Part shown: piece after piece, positions 36,187-48,895 of the stretch
Numbering within the stretch: position 1 is the stretch's first letter
How the letters are laid out: every line of letters begins with the position of its first letter
Source: Ailanthus altissimus
Lineage: Eukaryota; Streptophyta; Magnoliopsida; Sapindales; Simaroubaceae
Length of the DNA: 64,000 nucleotides
Assembly (NCBI GenBank): GCA_946807835.1
Contig: OX327703.1
Location: forward strand, 9,555,501-9,619,500
Direction of reading: 5' to 3'
Made by a program: the position numbers and the translations under genes
Notes under the pieces: model-generated
The model's input: the letters and a program-made list of their open reading frames with translations, nothing else
Told to the model about the DNA's origin: nothing
The model's database searches: none

Positions 36187-37950
36187 AATATCCACCCAGG
36201 TACACTCAGTAAAGTCTTTGTATTTTCTATTACTTTTAAAAAATAGTGTGGATTATTAATACAGATGAATCAGATCACAAAATTAAGAACCCTGTTCAGT
36301 TATAATATTTTCTTCATTCCTTTATGTCAATTATTATCACAGCTAATTATAGTACCTCTTCTATTACTAAGAAGGATTTTATCATCTTATTGATACTCTT
36401 ACCTTAGATATTGTACATGTGATTCCATCTCTTGAATATAATATCCTTTTTGTTAGCTGAATTACCTTTATCCTTACCTGCATTGTAACATTTTGGCCTT
36501 ACTATTAGTTAATTACATTGTATCTATTCCTAGTAGTATACAAGATGCTTTGGCAAATCCAAAGTAGACTAGAGAGATAAGTGAAGAAATAGAGGCCCTT
36601 CAGAAGAACAATAAGTGGGCAATTTGCCCATTACTTGAAGGGAATAAGATAATTGGGTGTATATGAGTGTTTACAATTAAACTTAAGGCTAATGATAATA
36701 AAGTGAGGATAGTTGTAAAAGGATATATGTAAAAGTGTGAAGTCGATTATGAAGAGACCTTTGCACCAATAAACAATATTAATATAATTCGTATTCATAT
36801 TTTCATAGTAGTAAATCGAGATTGAACTCTGCAACAATTTAAAGTGAAGAATGCTTTTCTTAATAAGACTTAGAAAAGAAAGTCTACATGGAACTATCAC
36901 TTAAAGTTAAAAGGAAACTTTCAAGAACAATTGAAGTAGTAAATTGAAGAAGGTATTATATAGGCTTAAGTAGTCACTCAGAGCTTGGTTTAGAAGGTTC
37001 TCATCCATAATGAGAGAGTTTGGTTATAAGAAAAGTAATTCAAACCATACTTTGTTTATAAAACACAGGGAAGAAAAGGTAATAGTTTTGATTGTATATG
37101 TAGATGATGTAGTCCTAACAAGAGATGACTCAGATAAAAGAAAGGCTTTATAGGAGTATCTTGTAGCTAAATTTGAAATGAAAGATCTCATTCAACTTAA
37201 ATACTTCTTGAAAATTGAAGTCTCAATGTTAAAACTTGTTATTTCTCCCTCACAAAGGAAATATGTATTATATCTCTTAACTAAAATTGGGATGCTAACT
37301 TGTAAACCAGTTAAGACACCTATAGAGATGAATCACTAGCTTATAGAATCTGTAAGTTAACTTCTAACTGACAAAAGGTGTTATCAGAGATTAGTCGGAA
37401 GATTAATCTATTTGTCTTACATTAGGCCAGACATAGCCTATATAGTGAGTGCTGTAATGGATGCACCTAATGAAGAATATATGAATGCAGTATATCGAAT
37501 CTTAAGATACTCGAAGAGTGTACTTGAAAGAGGTTTGCTATTCTTGAAAAAAGGGTCTCAAGTATTGAATGGTATATGAATTCTAATTGGAGGTTTACAT
37601 TTGATTACTTCGCTTTTGTGGAAGATAATTTATTTACTTAAAGAAGTAAGAAGCAAAAGATTGAAGCTATATCAAGTGCGAAAGCTGAATTTTGAAATAT
37701 GACTTATGGTATCTGCGAGTTATTATAAGTTCAAAGTATATTACAAGATTGAATATGAGAAATCGATGCAACTTATATGGAAAATGGAAAGCTAATGAAG
37801 TTGTTGGGCGACTGGTTTTAACTTTATCTGTAGTACTTCAGTTGAATAGATAATTTCTTTCAAAAATTGCTGAGTTATGAAATTTGTGGAAAGTCCATTC
37901 AGATAAATTATTGGATGAATCTAATTAAAAGGTTATCTTACTCTGTGGGA
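36187..37950 (+). pseudogene. Decayed Ty1/copia element: protease, reverse transcriptase and RNase H remnants
   Basis: 36245-36285 reads VWIINTDESDH, a damaged Copia protease site (WI-DSGASDH). 36400-36450 resembles LxIVHVIPSLEYNIL, the segment after it. The integrase is missing. From 36570 the RT runs: EEIEALQKNNKWAICPLLEG, KLKANDNKVRIVVKGYM, VDYEETFAPI, then the catalytic LIVYVDDVVLTRDDSDK (37092), KYFLKIEVSM, KPVKTPIEMNH and QRLVGRLIYLSYIRPDIAYI. RNase H follows near 37660 (RSKKQKIEAISSAKAEF). In-frame stops and frame changes are numerous. LTRs could not be delimited. Confidence 0.88.
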
Positions 37951-39470
37951 AGTTATAACTATTTGCTTAAGGAATTCCGTAGATGAAGTTTTCTATTTGC
38001 ATGAATATATCATCTGAGTTTGGAGAATAGGTCGAATTCTGATGAGAGTTAGTTGTGATAGTTGTTGTATTCATTATTGTCATTTCAATAAATAAATACT
38101 CACTTCATTGTGTTCACAAAACTATTTGTTATGGCTGTGAACATCAATAGAAATAATGTGGAAGTGAAAATTGAACACTCTATTTTGCGTTTGACAGGAT
38201 ACATACATAACTCTGCATTTTATTGAAGGTGGAAGTAGTATAAATGTTTTGTTTATATTGTTTTAAATATTGCTGGAATTTGTTTGTTTCATAGAAAATG
38301 AAATTTTTATAGAGAAGAATAATAATAAGTGCATTAATTTTACTGATTAAGGTTTACGGGTTATGAGATATGCCCAAATTTTGTATTCTTTTATTATTAT
38401 TATTATTAATTAAAATTCTAGCTTAGTAATTGTTATTTTTTTTTCGTTTGATTAATTCAATTATGTTTTTAATTAAACTTTATATTGCAGCAAGGTTATT
38501 GTTCAACTAAGTTTATTCATATTTAATTTATTAATAAAAGCATCATTTTAATGAGCATTTTCCATGAACTTTTACAGCCAACTAAATTACATTCTGTTTA
38601 CTAATTGTTTTTTAGTTCTTCATTTTTCTTTTTTAAGGTTTGATGAACTGGTTAGTTAATTTTTTTTTCTGTTCATCACTGAATTACGGAGTCGCACATT
38701 CTTGGTAGTGCAGAATAACTCCTATTGAGGATGCCAAAAGATATAATCCTTTCTTTATTAATGTGTTTGTCGATTTGTTAATTTGTTGGTTCGTAGTCTT
38801 GAATGCTTTACCATTGTTTAAAGAGATTACCTTGAATCTAAATTTTAAATTTAGTCTTTGAAAATGAATATAGATTTATTTTATAATTATTTAATAAAAT
38901 AAAATTAATTATTATTTTTTAAATTAAATAATTTTCTTGACATTTAATAACAATCACTTCATAAAAAATTTGCACGTGACTTGCACATGGTTTTTAACAA
39001 AACTCTGAAAAATTACTAAATAATTCCATAACAAATCACGTGAGACGCACATGTCATCAAATAAATTACATAATAACTGTCCAAAAAAAAATTAAGAGAT
39101 GAGATGAATTATTATGACACAATTAGGAAATGTCATGAAAGGGGGTCATGATTAAACTTAACAATATATCAATATAGGCCATAAATATATGTCACGTGGG
39201 TTATAAGAAATTTACAATCATCCACTTAGTTCATAAAAAACATCATATTTAAATATAGGGATAGGTTATAGTTCATTCGCTGTGCCATATAGTCAATGTC
39301 TTAATTATTAAATTAAATTAATTGTTAAAATTTAATAATGTCAACCTATACCACAAGTGAAGTTGAAAAATATTAAAAAGCCTCTTCAATATTTAGTTAA
39401 ATATAAAATATATCTCTTAAAATTAAACAATTAATAAAAAAAAATTATGAAATTAATAAATTAAAGGTAA
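37951..39470. other. AT-rich intergenic or decayed sequence, no gene seen
   Basis: There are only poly-T runs, a short (ATT)n at 38392 and CACGTG motifs at 38974 (degenerate) and 39039. Some of the left part may be the 3' LTR of the Copia remnant. Confidence 0.5.
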
Positions 39471-41850
39471 TATATTACATTGTATGTTATAATTTTAATT
39501 TTAATAATATTAAATATTGTAATTTTAACTCTAATTTTAATTTCAATTACATAAAATTTTATAATTCTAATTCTAATTTAATTAAATTAAATATTATAAT
39601 TATAATTTTAATTAGGTTAAACAATTTTAATTCCAAATCTAATTTCAATTTCGATTTTAATTACGTTAAATGTTATATTTTTAATTCTAAATTTGATTTC
39701 AATTATGTTAAATAATATAACTTCAATTCCAATTCTAATTTTAATTTCAATTTCAATATAATATTATAATGGGATATGATCAAATTTACTCTAATATTTT
39801 AAGCTAATTGACAACTTTATCCTAGTTATAGATAAAATACTTAATTTTACTCTAATTTGTTAATTTTTACCGTCAATTTAAATGAAAATAGTAGCTTTAA
39901 TATACAATTACCAGTTTACCATCATTGTTTATCATTTAACTTTGCATACGTAACACAATCTTACTCATTCAATGTTATTAAAAACGTGATACAATCTCAT
40001 CTATTTATTTAATTTAATATAATTTTTTTAAAATTAATAATTTTTTTTAATAAAATAACACGTGTTAAATAATGATTAGTTACAAATTACACGTGTCATT
40101 CTGCAATTGGTTTATATTTTTAATAAATATTTTTAAAAATAAATTAAATAATTAATAATTAAATACAGACCTGTCACTATCGCTGGAGTATCGCCAAAAA
40201 ACAACGGCCGGCTAATTGTCAGCTATCATTTTTCGGCGATACTCCAACGATAGAAATAATCAAATTTTACATCATTGGAGTCCTTTTTTTTTTATTTACA
40301 CAATGTTGGGGTTATTTTTACAGAAAAAAAAGATCAAAAAAATAACTAAAGGTGGTGGTGAGGGACACTGGCCTTTTGCCATTTTTTGACATACTCTGGC
40401 AGCAATGGCAACTCTAACTTTAATTTTTTTAATTTATTTTATTTTAAAAATTATTTAATAAAAATATAAACTAATTACATATTGACACGTATCTAAAGTA
40501 ATTAATTATGTCACGACACGTGTCTTTTATTAAAGTTTATTTTTTAAAATTATATTAAATTAAATTATAGATGAGATTGCGCCACATATTCAAAAGAAAT
40601 AAATTAATAAGATTCTGACACGTGTCTAATATGTAATTTATTTATATGATTAAATTATTTTTTTTACCTTTTAACTATTAAAACTAAAGGTAAAAGTTAA
40701 TAGATTGTGATAAAATTGAGTATTTTTAATTTAATTAGGGCAAAGTTGTCAATTAATCCAAAATATTAGGGTGAATTGTCCTTATTCGTATTATAATTCT
40801 AATTTTAATTTCAAATAAATTTGAATTACGGTAAATGTTACAATTCTAATTCCAATTTCAATTATGTTAAAATGTTATAATTTCAATTTCAATTATGTTA
40901 AAAGTTATAATTCCAGTTTTAATTTTAAATATTATAATTCCAAATCTAATTTTAATAATGTTAAATGGTATAATTTCAATTATGTTAAAATGTTATAATT
41001 TCAATTTCAATTATGTTAAAAGTTATAATTTCAATTTCAATTTTAAATATTATAATTCCAAATCTAATTTTAATAATGTTAAATGGTATAATTTCAATTG
41101 TAATTTTAATTTTAGTTACGTTAAATGTTATAATTTAAATTTAAATTAAATTTTAATTATGTTAAATATTATAATTTTAATTTTAATTTCTATTTCATTT
41201 ACATTAAATGTTATAATTTTAAATCTAATTTTAATTTTAATTACGTTAAAATTACAATTCTAATTTTAACTATGCTAAATGTTACAATTCTAATTTCAAT
41301 TCTAATTCTAATTTTAATTACATAAAATATTATAATTCTAATTTCAATTTCAATTACGTTAAATGATATAAATCCAATTTCAATTTCAATTATGTTTAAG
41401 TTATAATTCCAATTTCAAATTCTATTATGTTATATATTATAATTCCAATTCTAATTTCTTTCAATTATATGTTAAATATTATAATTTCAATTCTAATTTT
41501 AATTATAATTACATAAAATAATATAATTCTAATTTCAATTTTAAATACGTTAAATGTTATAATTTCAATTTTAATTTCAATTATGTTAAATATTATAATT
41601 TCAATTTCAATTTCAATTCTAATTTCAACTTCAATTACGTTAAACGTTATAATTCCAATTTTAATTTTAATTTTAACTTCAATTACATTAAATTTTATAA
41701 TTTTAATTATGTTAAATATTAATTCTAATTCTAATTTTAATTTCAATTACATTAAATGTTATAATTACAATTCTAAATTTAAGTTAATTTTTAAAAATAT
41801 TAAATATTATAATTCTAATTCTAATTTCAATTTTAACAAATCCAATATTG
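39471..41850. repeat. AT-rich minisatellite, unit about 35-45 bp
   Basis: Degenerate copies of 'ttaaatgttataattccaatttcaattac' repeat about 40 times at 39471-39770 and 40789-41850. The MULE-like foldback at 39771-40788 splits the array. Frames on both strands (40895-41149, 41465-41746, 41583-41858) consist only of N/F/I/K/Y repeats and are artefacts. Confidence 0.88.
39771..40788. mobile_element. Non-autonomous foldback element with long TIRs (1018 bp), 9-bp TSD
   Basis: The ends are inverted repeats of about 100 bp. The left end, 'ctctaatattttaagctaat' then 'tgacaactttatcc', matches the reverse of the right end, 'ccctaatattttggattaat' then 'tgacaactttgccc'. A central inverted pair (tatcgctggagtatcgcc / ggcgatactccaacgata, 40178-40252) and other pairs let most of the element fold. 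TATTATAAT flanks both ends (39762-39770 and 40789-40797), a 9-bp duplication as for Mutator-like elements. The flank is itself TATTATAAT-rich, so the duplication is weaker evidence than usual. No coding capacity. Confidence 0.78.
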
Positions 41851-42282
41851 GAAGTTAGAAATATATTTTGGACTGTTATGTATTTTTGCAACAAATCCGC
41901 AATTAAAAATTAGAAATATATTTTGAAAATTATAAATTTGTATGTGAATTATTTATTTTGAAAATTAAAAACTTGGATTTATTATATATTTTAGAAATTA
42001 AAAATTAGAATGTTAAGATAGTTCAATAAACACCTTGAAAATTAAAAAAATATCCAAAATATAAAAACACCCAAAAAAATAAAGGTCAAAAGTCAAAACC
42101 TACCCCCAAAAACTTTAAGTTAGCATAATTAAAATATTTTGTTATATATTACAATGTTAATAAAACTTCAATATTAATGATTCATTAACTTAAATTTATA
42201 ATTACTATTTTAACTATAAAATTAAATAAATTTAATAAGAAATTAAAGATAAAATTTAAATGCCGTGTGGCGTCCTGTGGTG
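41851..42282. other. AT-rich spacer, no gene seen
   Basis: This lies between the minisatellite and the 216-bp satellite. It shows only local 'attagaaatatattttg' repeats. Confidence 0.5.
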
Positions 42283-44028
42283 GCACTATGTGACGGGCAT
42301 GATATTAACTATGGTTATTTAAGACATTCATAAAATATCATCCCCTTATACTATGTAACATTTTTTATGTAACTAAATGCAAACTCATAATTTATATATA
42401 AACGGGGACTCCCTCACACATTTGTGGGCGAGAGGTGTAAAAAGTGAGAATATATTATACGTTAAGTAAGATACAACATACAACAAAGTTATGAATGTAT
42501 TTTTTTAAAAATTTTGGCTCTTTATATTAACCAATGTTATTTAAGATACCCATAAAATATCATCCCTTGTATTATGTGACTTTTATGTGCAGCTAGATGC
42601 AAACTTACAATTGTGTATAAGTGGGGACACCCTCCTATATTTGTGGGTGAAATGTGCCAAAAGTAGGAACACATCCTACGTTAAGTGGGATATAACATAC
42701 AACAGGTTATGGATGTAATTATTTTTTATTTTAGGTATTTTATATCAACCATGATTATTTAAGATACCCATAAAATATCATCCCTTATACTATATTATAT
42801 TTCTGGTGCAGATAAATATAAACTCGTAATTTTTAAAAAAGTGGGAATACGTCATACGTTAAGTAGGATGCAACATACCACAGGTAGTATGAACATACAC
42901 GATGTTAAGTAGGAACAAACATGATATTCTTTGTAATTAATTTATTTTTTATTTTTTATATCATGTATGAAAAATAAAAATTATGTAGGACACTTATAAA
43001 GTAACTTCCCCTTATATTATGTAATTTATTTGTATTAATAATTGGCAACGCGTTAAGAATGTAAAAGTTTGGATATAGACCCTTTTGTGGATTGAAAGAG
43101 AACATAGTGGGAACATTAGAATATTAAATGGAAACATAGATGATGTTTTATGTGATTATTTTATTTTTTTAACATATATGAAAACCATACTTATGTAGAA
43201 CACTCATAAAATAGTTTCTCCTTATATTATGAAACTTATTTCAATGGTAAGCAAAAAAAACGTTAAGAATGTAAAAGTAGGGATATAGGCCTTTTGTGGG
43301 TAAAAACTTAAAATAGTGAGAACATACACGATGTTCTATGTAATTATTTTATTTTATATATTTTGTAACATATATGATAATCGTATTTATATAGAACACT
43401 TATAAAATAGCTTCTCCTTATATTATGTGACTTTATTTTCAATAGTAAGCGAAAAAACACTAAGAATGTAAAAGTTGAGATATAAGCTATTTTTTGGGTG
43501 AAAATTAAAAATAGTGGGAATATGTAGTATATTAAGTAGAAACCAACATGACGTTTTATGTGATTATTTTATTTTTTATTTTTTGTGACATAAAAAATAA
43601 TATTTATGTTCAACATTCATAAAATAGCTTCCTCTTATATTATGTGACTTATTTTCAATGGTAAGTGAAAAAAAATGCTAAGAATGTAAAAGTTGGGATA
43701 TAGGCCATTTTGTGGGTAAAAACTTAAAATAGTAAGAACATGTAGTATATTAAGTGGGAACATACAAGATGTTCTGTGTGATTATTTTATTTTTTTAATT
43801 TTTTGTAACATATATGAAAATCATACTTATATACAACACTCATAAAATAGCATTCCCTTATATTATGTGACTTACTTTCAATAGTAAGTAAAAAATGATA
43901 AGAATGTAAAAGTGAGGATATTTGTTATTTTATGGGTGAAAACTCAATATAGTAGGAACATGTAGTATATTAAGGGGGAACATACACGATATTCTAAGTG
44001 ATTATTTTATTTTTTATTTTTTTGTAAT
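42283..44028. repeat. Satellite array, eight monomers of about 216 bp
   Basis: The landmark '(c/t)ataaaatag/atc...ccttatattatg' recurs at 42329, 42551, 42769, 42995, 43205, 43401, 43618 and 43841, giving spacings of 222, 218, 226, 210, 196, 217 and 223. Each unit also has 'gttaagaatgtaaaagt', 'ggatataggc', 'agtgggaacatg' and 'attaagtgggaacata(c)acgatgttc'. The first three units are more divergent from the last five. The array ends abruptly at an LTR fragment (44029). Confidence 0.88.
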
Positions 44029-44361
44029 TGATAAGGGCGTAAAAGCACTAATATAATTTGTACCCAACTTTTATATTTTGTTTCAAATCATAAATATTTA
44101 GCTATTTAATTGTATTTTTTTTATCATAAATAGATGCACGACAAAAACTATGACGCATAGGAACAAACGGGAGGCGAATCGAACGTAAAACGAAGAAGCT
44201 ACTCTCAAAATACGAAAGGAGTACCAGGGCTAGGTGACACAGTGCCCAGTAACTAAGAGCCACGACACCCATAACCTAGGGCCGCAGCACCCGTACAACA
44301 TATAAAAGCCCCTCTCAACTCTCCTATTTCAACTTGGATTCGAAGCCCTTCGCCCTTAGTA
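44029..44361 (+). mobile_element. Truncated LTR fragment (Athila-like)
   Basis: It starts TGATAAGGGCGTAAAAGCAC and follows the LTR at 17505 through the 'gcacgacaaaa' and GC-richer blocks to 'acttggattcgaagcccttc'. It stops just before the TATA region. Only the first 330 bases are present. The frame 44334-44519 starts in it and is not a gene. Confidence 0.75.
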
Positions 44362-45107
44362 ATTATACATTATTACGTATAACATACTTTCTTCTATGTA
44401 TCATAACATCAACATATAATATAATTTATGTTAACTTTATAGTCATACAAATTAATGTTTTGATTAGAGATAGTAGAATTTTTACGAGCACCAACTTTGT
44501 AGGGACCTACTCTAAATGAAAAGTAAGTCAGATTGTATTTTATATATTTTTTTAAGATGGAGTAAGTTTGAATTTAATAATCAAAATCTAAATTAAATTT
44601 GAGTGAGTTTGAAAATGAGTTAATTTTTTAAGACTCATCCCAAATACTCGAATTAAAAATAAAATTTAAAAAACTCTTGTGTAGGAAAATTTTTAATTAT
44701 CTATATAAATCAAAATTAATTACGTATAAAATCTATAAATATAAAATTTATTTATATTATATTTTTTAAAAATTTAATTTTTAATTTTTTTAATTATATT
44801 TAATATTAAACAGTTATTTTCGAGTAAAATCACAACAGCTGTTTGTTCCGAAACTTCATTTGCTAAACTGATTTGAAAATTGAATTTGCCCAGTATTAAT
44901 AGCAAACCAGCTGTCATATATTTCAAATACAACTATGCTAATGTTAGCTATGCGTGATTTATAGGGCAACTCTTGAATTTGCAAATCTCTTTGATAGACC
45001 TTTGCATTCGGCGAGATTAATCCATTACTTTACGTGCCAGTGATTGATTGTTAAAGACTATTTCCTATATCTACAGTGATATGCAAACAAAAAAGATTAT
45101 CTAATAT
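44362..45107. other. AT-rich intergenic, no gene seen
   Basis: I found no domain, RNA gene or repeat structure of note. The last five bases (AATAT, 45103-45107) form the target duplication of the following LTR. Confidence 0.5.
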
Positions 45108-47861
45108 TGTAATATTCAATTCTTATTAGTAGTTTTGAAGTTTAGATTTCGGTATAGAACAATAAAAATTTTGTAGGATAACATTTTAATCCTATTAGAA
45201 ATATTTTCTTTATAGTGTGCGTGGGAGATATTAAACCTAATTTGATAATTTCACACTCGATCGGAGCGTCAGACGATCCTAGAATATTTTTGAAAATTTT
45301 CTTTATTGGCTTGGAAAAGGAAATTCTAATTTACTACATGAATTTTCATTTAAAGGTTATGTATGGAACAAATCTTTGTTGAAAAATACAATCCATATAT
45401 TAAACAATGGACCAATTAAAAGCAATCTCATAGATTGCCAAGTTAGGAATTCTAGTTAGTTTCTTTGACTATTCTAACTAAATAGTTACAAATGAACTAA
45501 TTAAATCCTTCCATTTGAACTAATGACAAATTAAGAATTTTGAGTAAGTTGAAGGGCAAAATGGTCAATTGAGGGAGCACTATATATATGTTGGAGGTGT
45601 GTAGAGTTTTCAAGAGATCAAAAAGCAAACACTTAGAGCAAAAAGAGAGCTAGAAGAGAGGTGTTGCTACAGTGAAATTTTAGTTTTTTGTTTTTATGAT
45701 TTTTCATGCTTAATCAAGCCAAAATAAGATTACATACCAATTCCTAAGCTCAATTGAAGCCTCCAATAGTGAAAATTCAAGAAAAAGAAGTAAGAAAAGC
45801 ATTGTTTTATGAGATTGATAAGCAAACTTTAAGGATTGCTTAAATTGATGTTCTTGTATGTATTCTTGGTTTAAATTGAGTTGAATTCTAGTGTGGAGCT
45901 TGAAGGAGCCATCAGTTTGAAAAAATTGGCAAGGTAAGAATTAGAGTTTTAGGTGATTTGAATGTAGAGACTTCAATTGGTTATAATTAAGGCATTAGAA
46001 TAAAATTGGCTTGATTTTGATGTAATTGGAACAAGAAATTGAGAAAAGAAATGTGTTGGAACATAGGGTAAAATTCTGCCACTTTAGGAAGTTAAGGATT
46101 GAGTTGTTGTGTGTAAATGATGCCTTATGTATTTTGAATGAATATGGTTGATGGAAAAGCCAAAAATGAAGAAAATGGGACATAATTGTCCAATTTAGAA
46201 AGGTGAAGGGCAATTATGTCCAACCAAGTTATAAGGCATTTAATAATTTTCAGGGCGCCGGGTAGTGAGTTAGATTAGATTAAATGACTCCGTAAATGAA
46301 AATCGGAAAGTAGTATGCATCCGGGCTTTGTATGCCAATTAGAGGGTTTAGTAGTTAAATGAGATTCTAGTATTCGATTTGGTTCTAAATGTTATTTATG
46401 GCGCGTAGGTGAAGAAAACCGAGAGCGGTAACGGGAGCAAAAATTCGGAGCGAAATTGAGCGCAAAGCGGTTGTGAGTAAAAATCTGTCTTTTCTGTTAT
46501 CTTTCGTTTATTATATTTCCGCATAATAAAAATGTATGTTTTATGAGCTTTCAATGCATAAACACGATTTATGATTTTGATATATATATCCATAGATATG
46601 CATTTACATGTTCGGTTTAAGAAACAGTTTTTAAATTTTTGCATTCGTTTAAAGGCCGTTGGTACCCTCAGATTATAGTGGTAGTATTGTATTAGACCCG
46701 GTCGGTATATCCCGTGCACATGGACAGGTCTTGGGGGTGTGTTACTAACTTCGAAAAGTCGGGATGTCGAGTCATGTGAGTTGCTCTATGTGTACGGAAT
46801 ATTTTCTCGCTATATGTATGCGATGTAGGATTTCACTGCATAGCCAGTGAGATGTCTTGAGATGTCACTGTGGGTACTGCTAGTTGAGGTGCCCCATGAC
46901 CTACTCACGTGTGCGGTGCAAGTTGATTCGCTACGTGAGTATAAAGCTTTAGGGTTACCATTGGTACAGTTTAGAAAGAAGATGGCCGAGCGAGGGCTTT
47001 ACTAATTTTTGATTTACCGATCGCATTTATGCATTTATATGCACACGGCAGTTATTGTATTATACAGATTTTGGATATTATTTTTCAAAGACGTAGATAA
47101 AACCCGCTCGATAATATTTCATCAGCATATGATATTAGAAACCGTTTTACAGCTTTACATTATTTTTAGAAGCATGATTTATGCATGAACTTTAGAATTT
47201 GCTATCTATGTATAATGTTATTTTATTTAAAATCTGAATTGTACTCACTGAGCTCCTTTAGCTCACTCGTTTTGTGTTTCATATTTTCTAAACCCTATTC
47301 CCAGGTGCAGGTCTCGGTATACAAGCTGCTGATTCTCCTATTGTCGAGTAGTGGGCCAAATCTAAAGATTATTTTTGTATATATAAATGTGCTAAATAGC
47401 ACCCTTTGCTTTTTGTATAATAGATGTTGGCATGTATATTTATATGTATGTTTTGAATCAACAACAAAGAGATTTCGATATTATGATGATCGTTTTAGCT
47501 TTTTATGAGTGTGCTCATTTTGTGATTTAAATAAAACTATTGAGTTGTGTTAGATTTAATTTGGAAAGAACCGGAGGTCCAAATTGATAGTATTGAGAAG
47601 TGTTTAAAATAAAAGTGAAATTTCTTGGCAGGTTTTATATGAATTTTTTGAAAAACAAAGGAAACTCTGCCCTTTTTTTTTAAATTCAAATCTCATTTTC
47701 ATGTATATTACAAGATTTTCTCAATAATAACAAGAACTAAAAAGGGGTTCGCTTTGCGAAAATTTCTCAACTTACTTAATTATATTAGGAGAAACTTCCG
47801 TTGAGGTACCCGGTAGGGCCGCTGGGACCTACAGTAGAGGGTCTTAGGACGGGTCTTGTCA
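45108..47861 (+). mobile_element. Solo LTR (2754 bp), chromovirus Tekay/Del style, TSD AATAT
   Basis: It starts TGTAATATTC and ends GGGTCTTGTCA (compare GGGTCGTGACA of Tekay/Del LTRs). AATAT stands at 45103-45107 and 47862-47866. Near the right side, 'gtactcactgagctcc...agctcactcg' followed by 'cccaggtgcagg' (47241-47310) is the conserved R/U5-side pattern of these LTRs. There is no internal region. The frames at 45995-46213, 46396-46719 and 47185-47508 lie in the LTR and show no family features. AATAT is AT-rich and could be fortuitous, so the left border is the less certain one. Confidence 0.72.
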
Positions 47862-48079
47862 AATATAGTTCCTTAAGCTTGAATTCTTAACTTTATAGAC
47901 TTGTGTGAGTGAGTTAGTATTTTACATTGACTAAAAAAAGGTTGATACTTGAGTTTATAAATAAGAGGATCACTCAATCTAATAAGTTAATTTTTTGAGT
48001 TGGACATCTGAATTTTATGATAATTCTTTATAGGCCCAAAGCTCTCTAACAAGTAGTATCAATATTTGATCCTAATACT

Positions 48080-48370
48080 CAAAATATGAATGGACTCATT
48101 GTCAATCCTTAGTAGCCAAAATATGAAAATGTGGATAGATTCATTGTTGAACAATAAAAGCTAGTATTAGAGTCAGACCTTAGTATTTAAAATATAGATA
48201 GACTCATTATAGAACGAAATATGGATGAACTTATTATAGTAGTCAAAATATGAAAATATGGATAGATTAACAGTCAAACGAAAAAAGTCAAACCTAATAG
48301 TCAAAATATAGATGGACTCACTATTAAACAAAATATGAATAAACTCATTATCGAATAAAAATGGTTGATC
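48080..48370. repeat. Degenerate tandem repeat, unit about 35-40 bp
   Basis: About seven imperfect copies of 'caaaatatggatagactcattat(a/t)gaac'. No other feature is seen between the solo LTR and the glucanase gene, apart from a poly-A run at 48677. Confidence 0.7.
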
Positions 48371-48858
48371 CTCGAACTTATTTTAAAGGTGATGAGTTTG
48401 ATATCTCGATGTGCTCATGAGATTGAAGTTATGCCTACGTATTAAAATTTTTATATTTTACTATTAAAATTTAAATTTATATGAGACCTTCGTATCAACA
48501 AGTATGATCTGATCTTGTGAGGCTGAGTTCTCTTCATTTTAGTTTTTTCTTGTCATGGATTTTCCGTGTCTAAAAAGAAAGGTGATATTAAATGGATTGG
48601 CACATAAACCTTTCTTGAAAGAGAAGATATTATGGTATCATTTCACAGTCTCTCTTTTTCCTTTCAATTTGATTAAAAAAAAAAGATCTAAAATATTTAA
48701 ATTGAGCAAATATTCGTCTGGATATAGGTTAAGTTGCAACTTCCCTCGCGCTATATCACTCGGCTGTTGGTGATTCTCTTGGACAGATCAAAGAAATACT
48801 ATTAAATTCACATAGTAAGAGATTCTGAAGTCTACTGTCATCTACTACTTAAATCATC

Positions 48859-48864
48859 TTTATT
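48859..48864 (-). terminator. Poly(A) signal AATAAA of the glucanase gene
   Basis: On the minus strand AATAAA begins 32 bases after the TGA stop. This supports the short third exon as the true gene end. Confidence 0.6.
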
Positions 48865-48895
48865 AATTTCTTGACAGTATGCAGCTTCATCATCT

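Noticed and set aside
40895..41858. Open frames of 84-93 codons on both strands
   Set aside because: They are translations of the AT-rich minisatellite (only N, F, I, K, Y, S, L) and overlap on opposite strands.
42283..44028. Possible CRISPR-like array
   Set aside because: Spaced repeats, but units are about 216 bp with no short identical repeat and unique spacer pattern. The sequence is a plant satellite.
46396..47508. 107-codon frames on both strands
   Set aside because: Inside the 2.75-kb solo LTR and without domain features.
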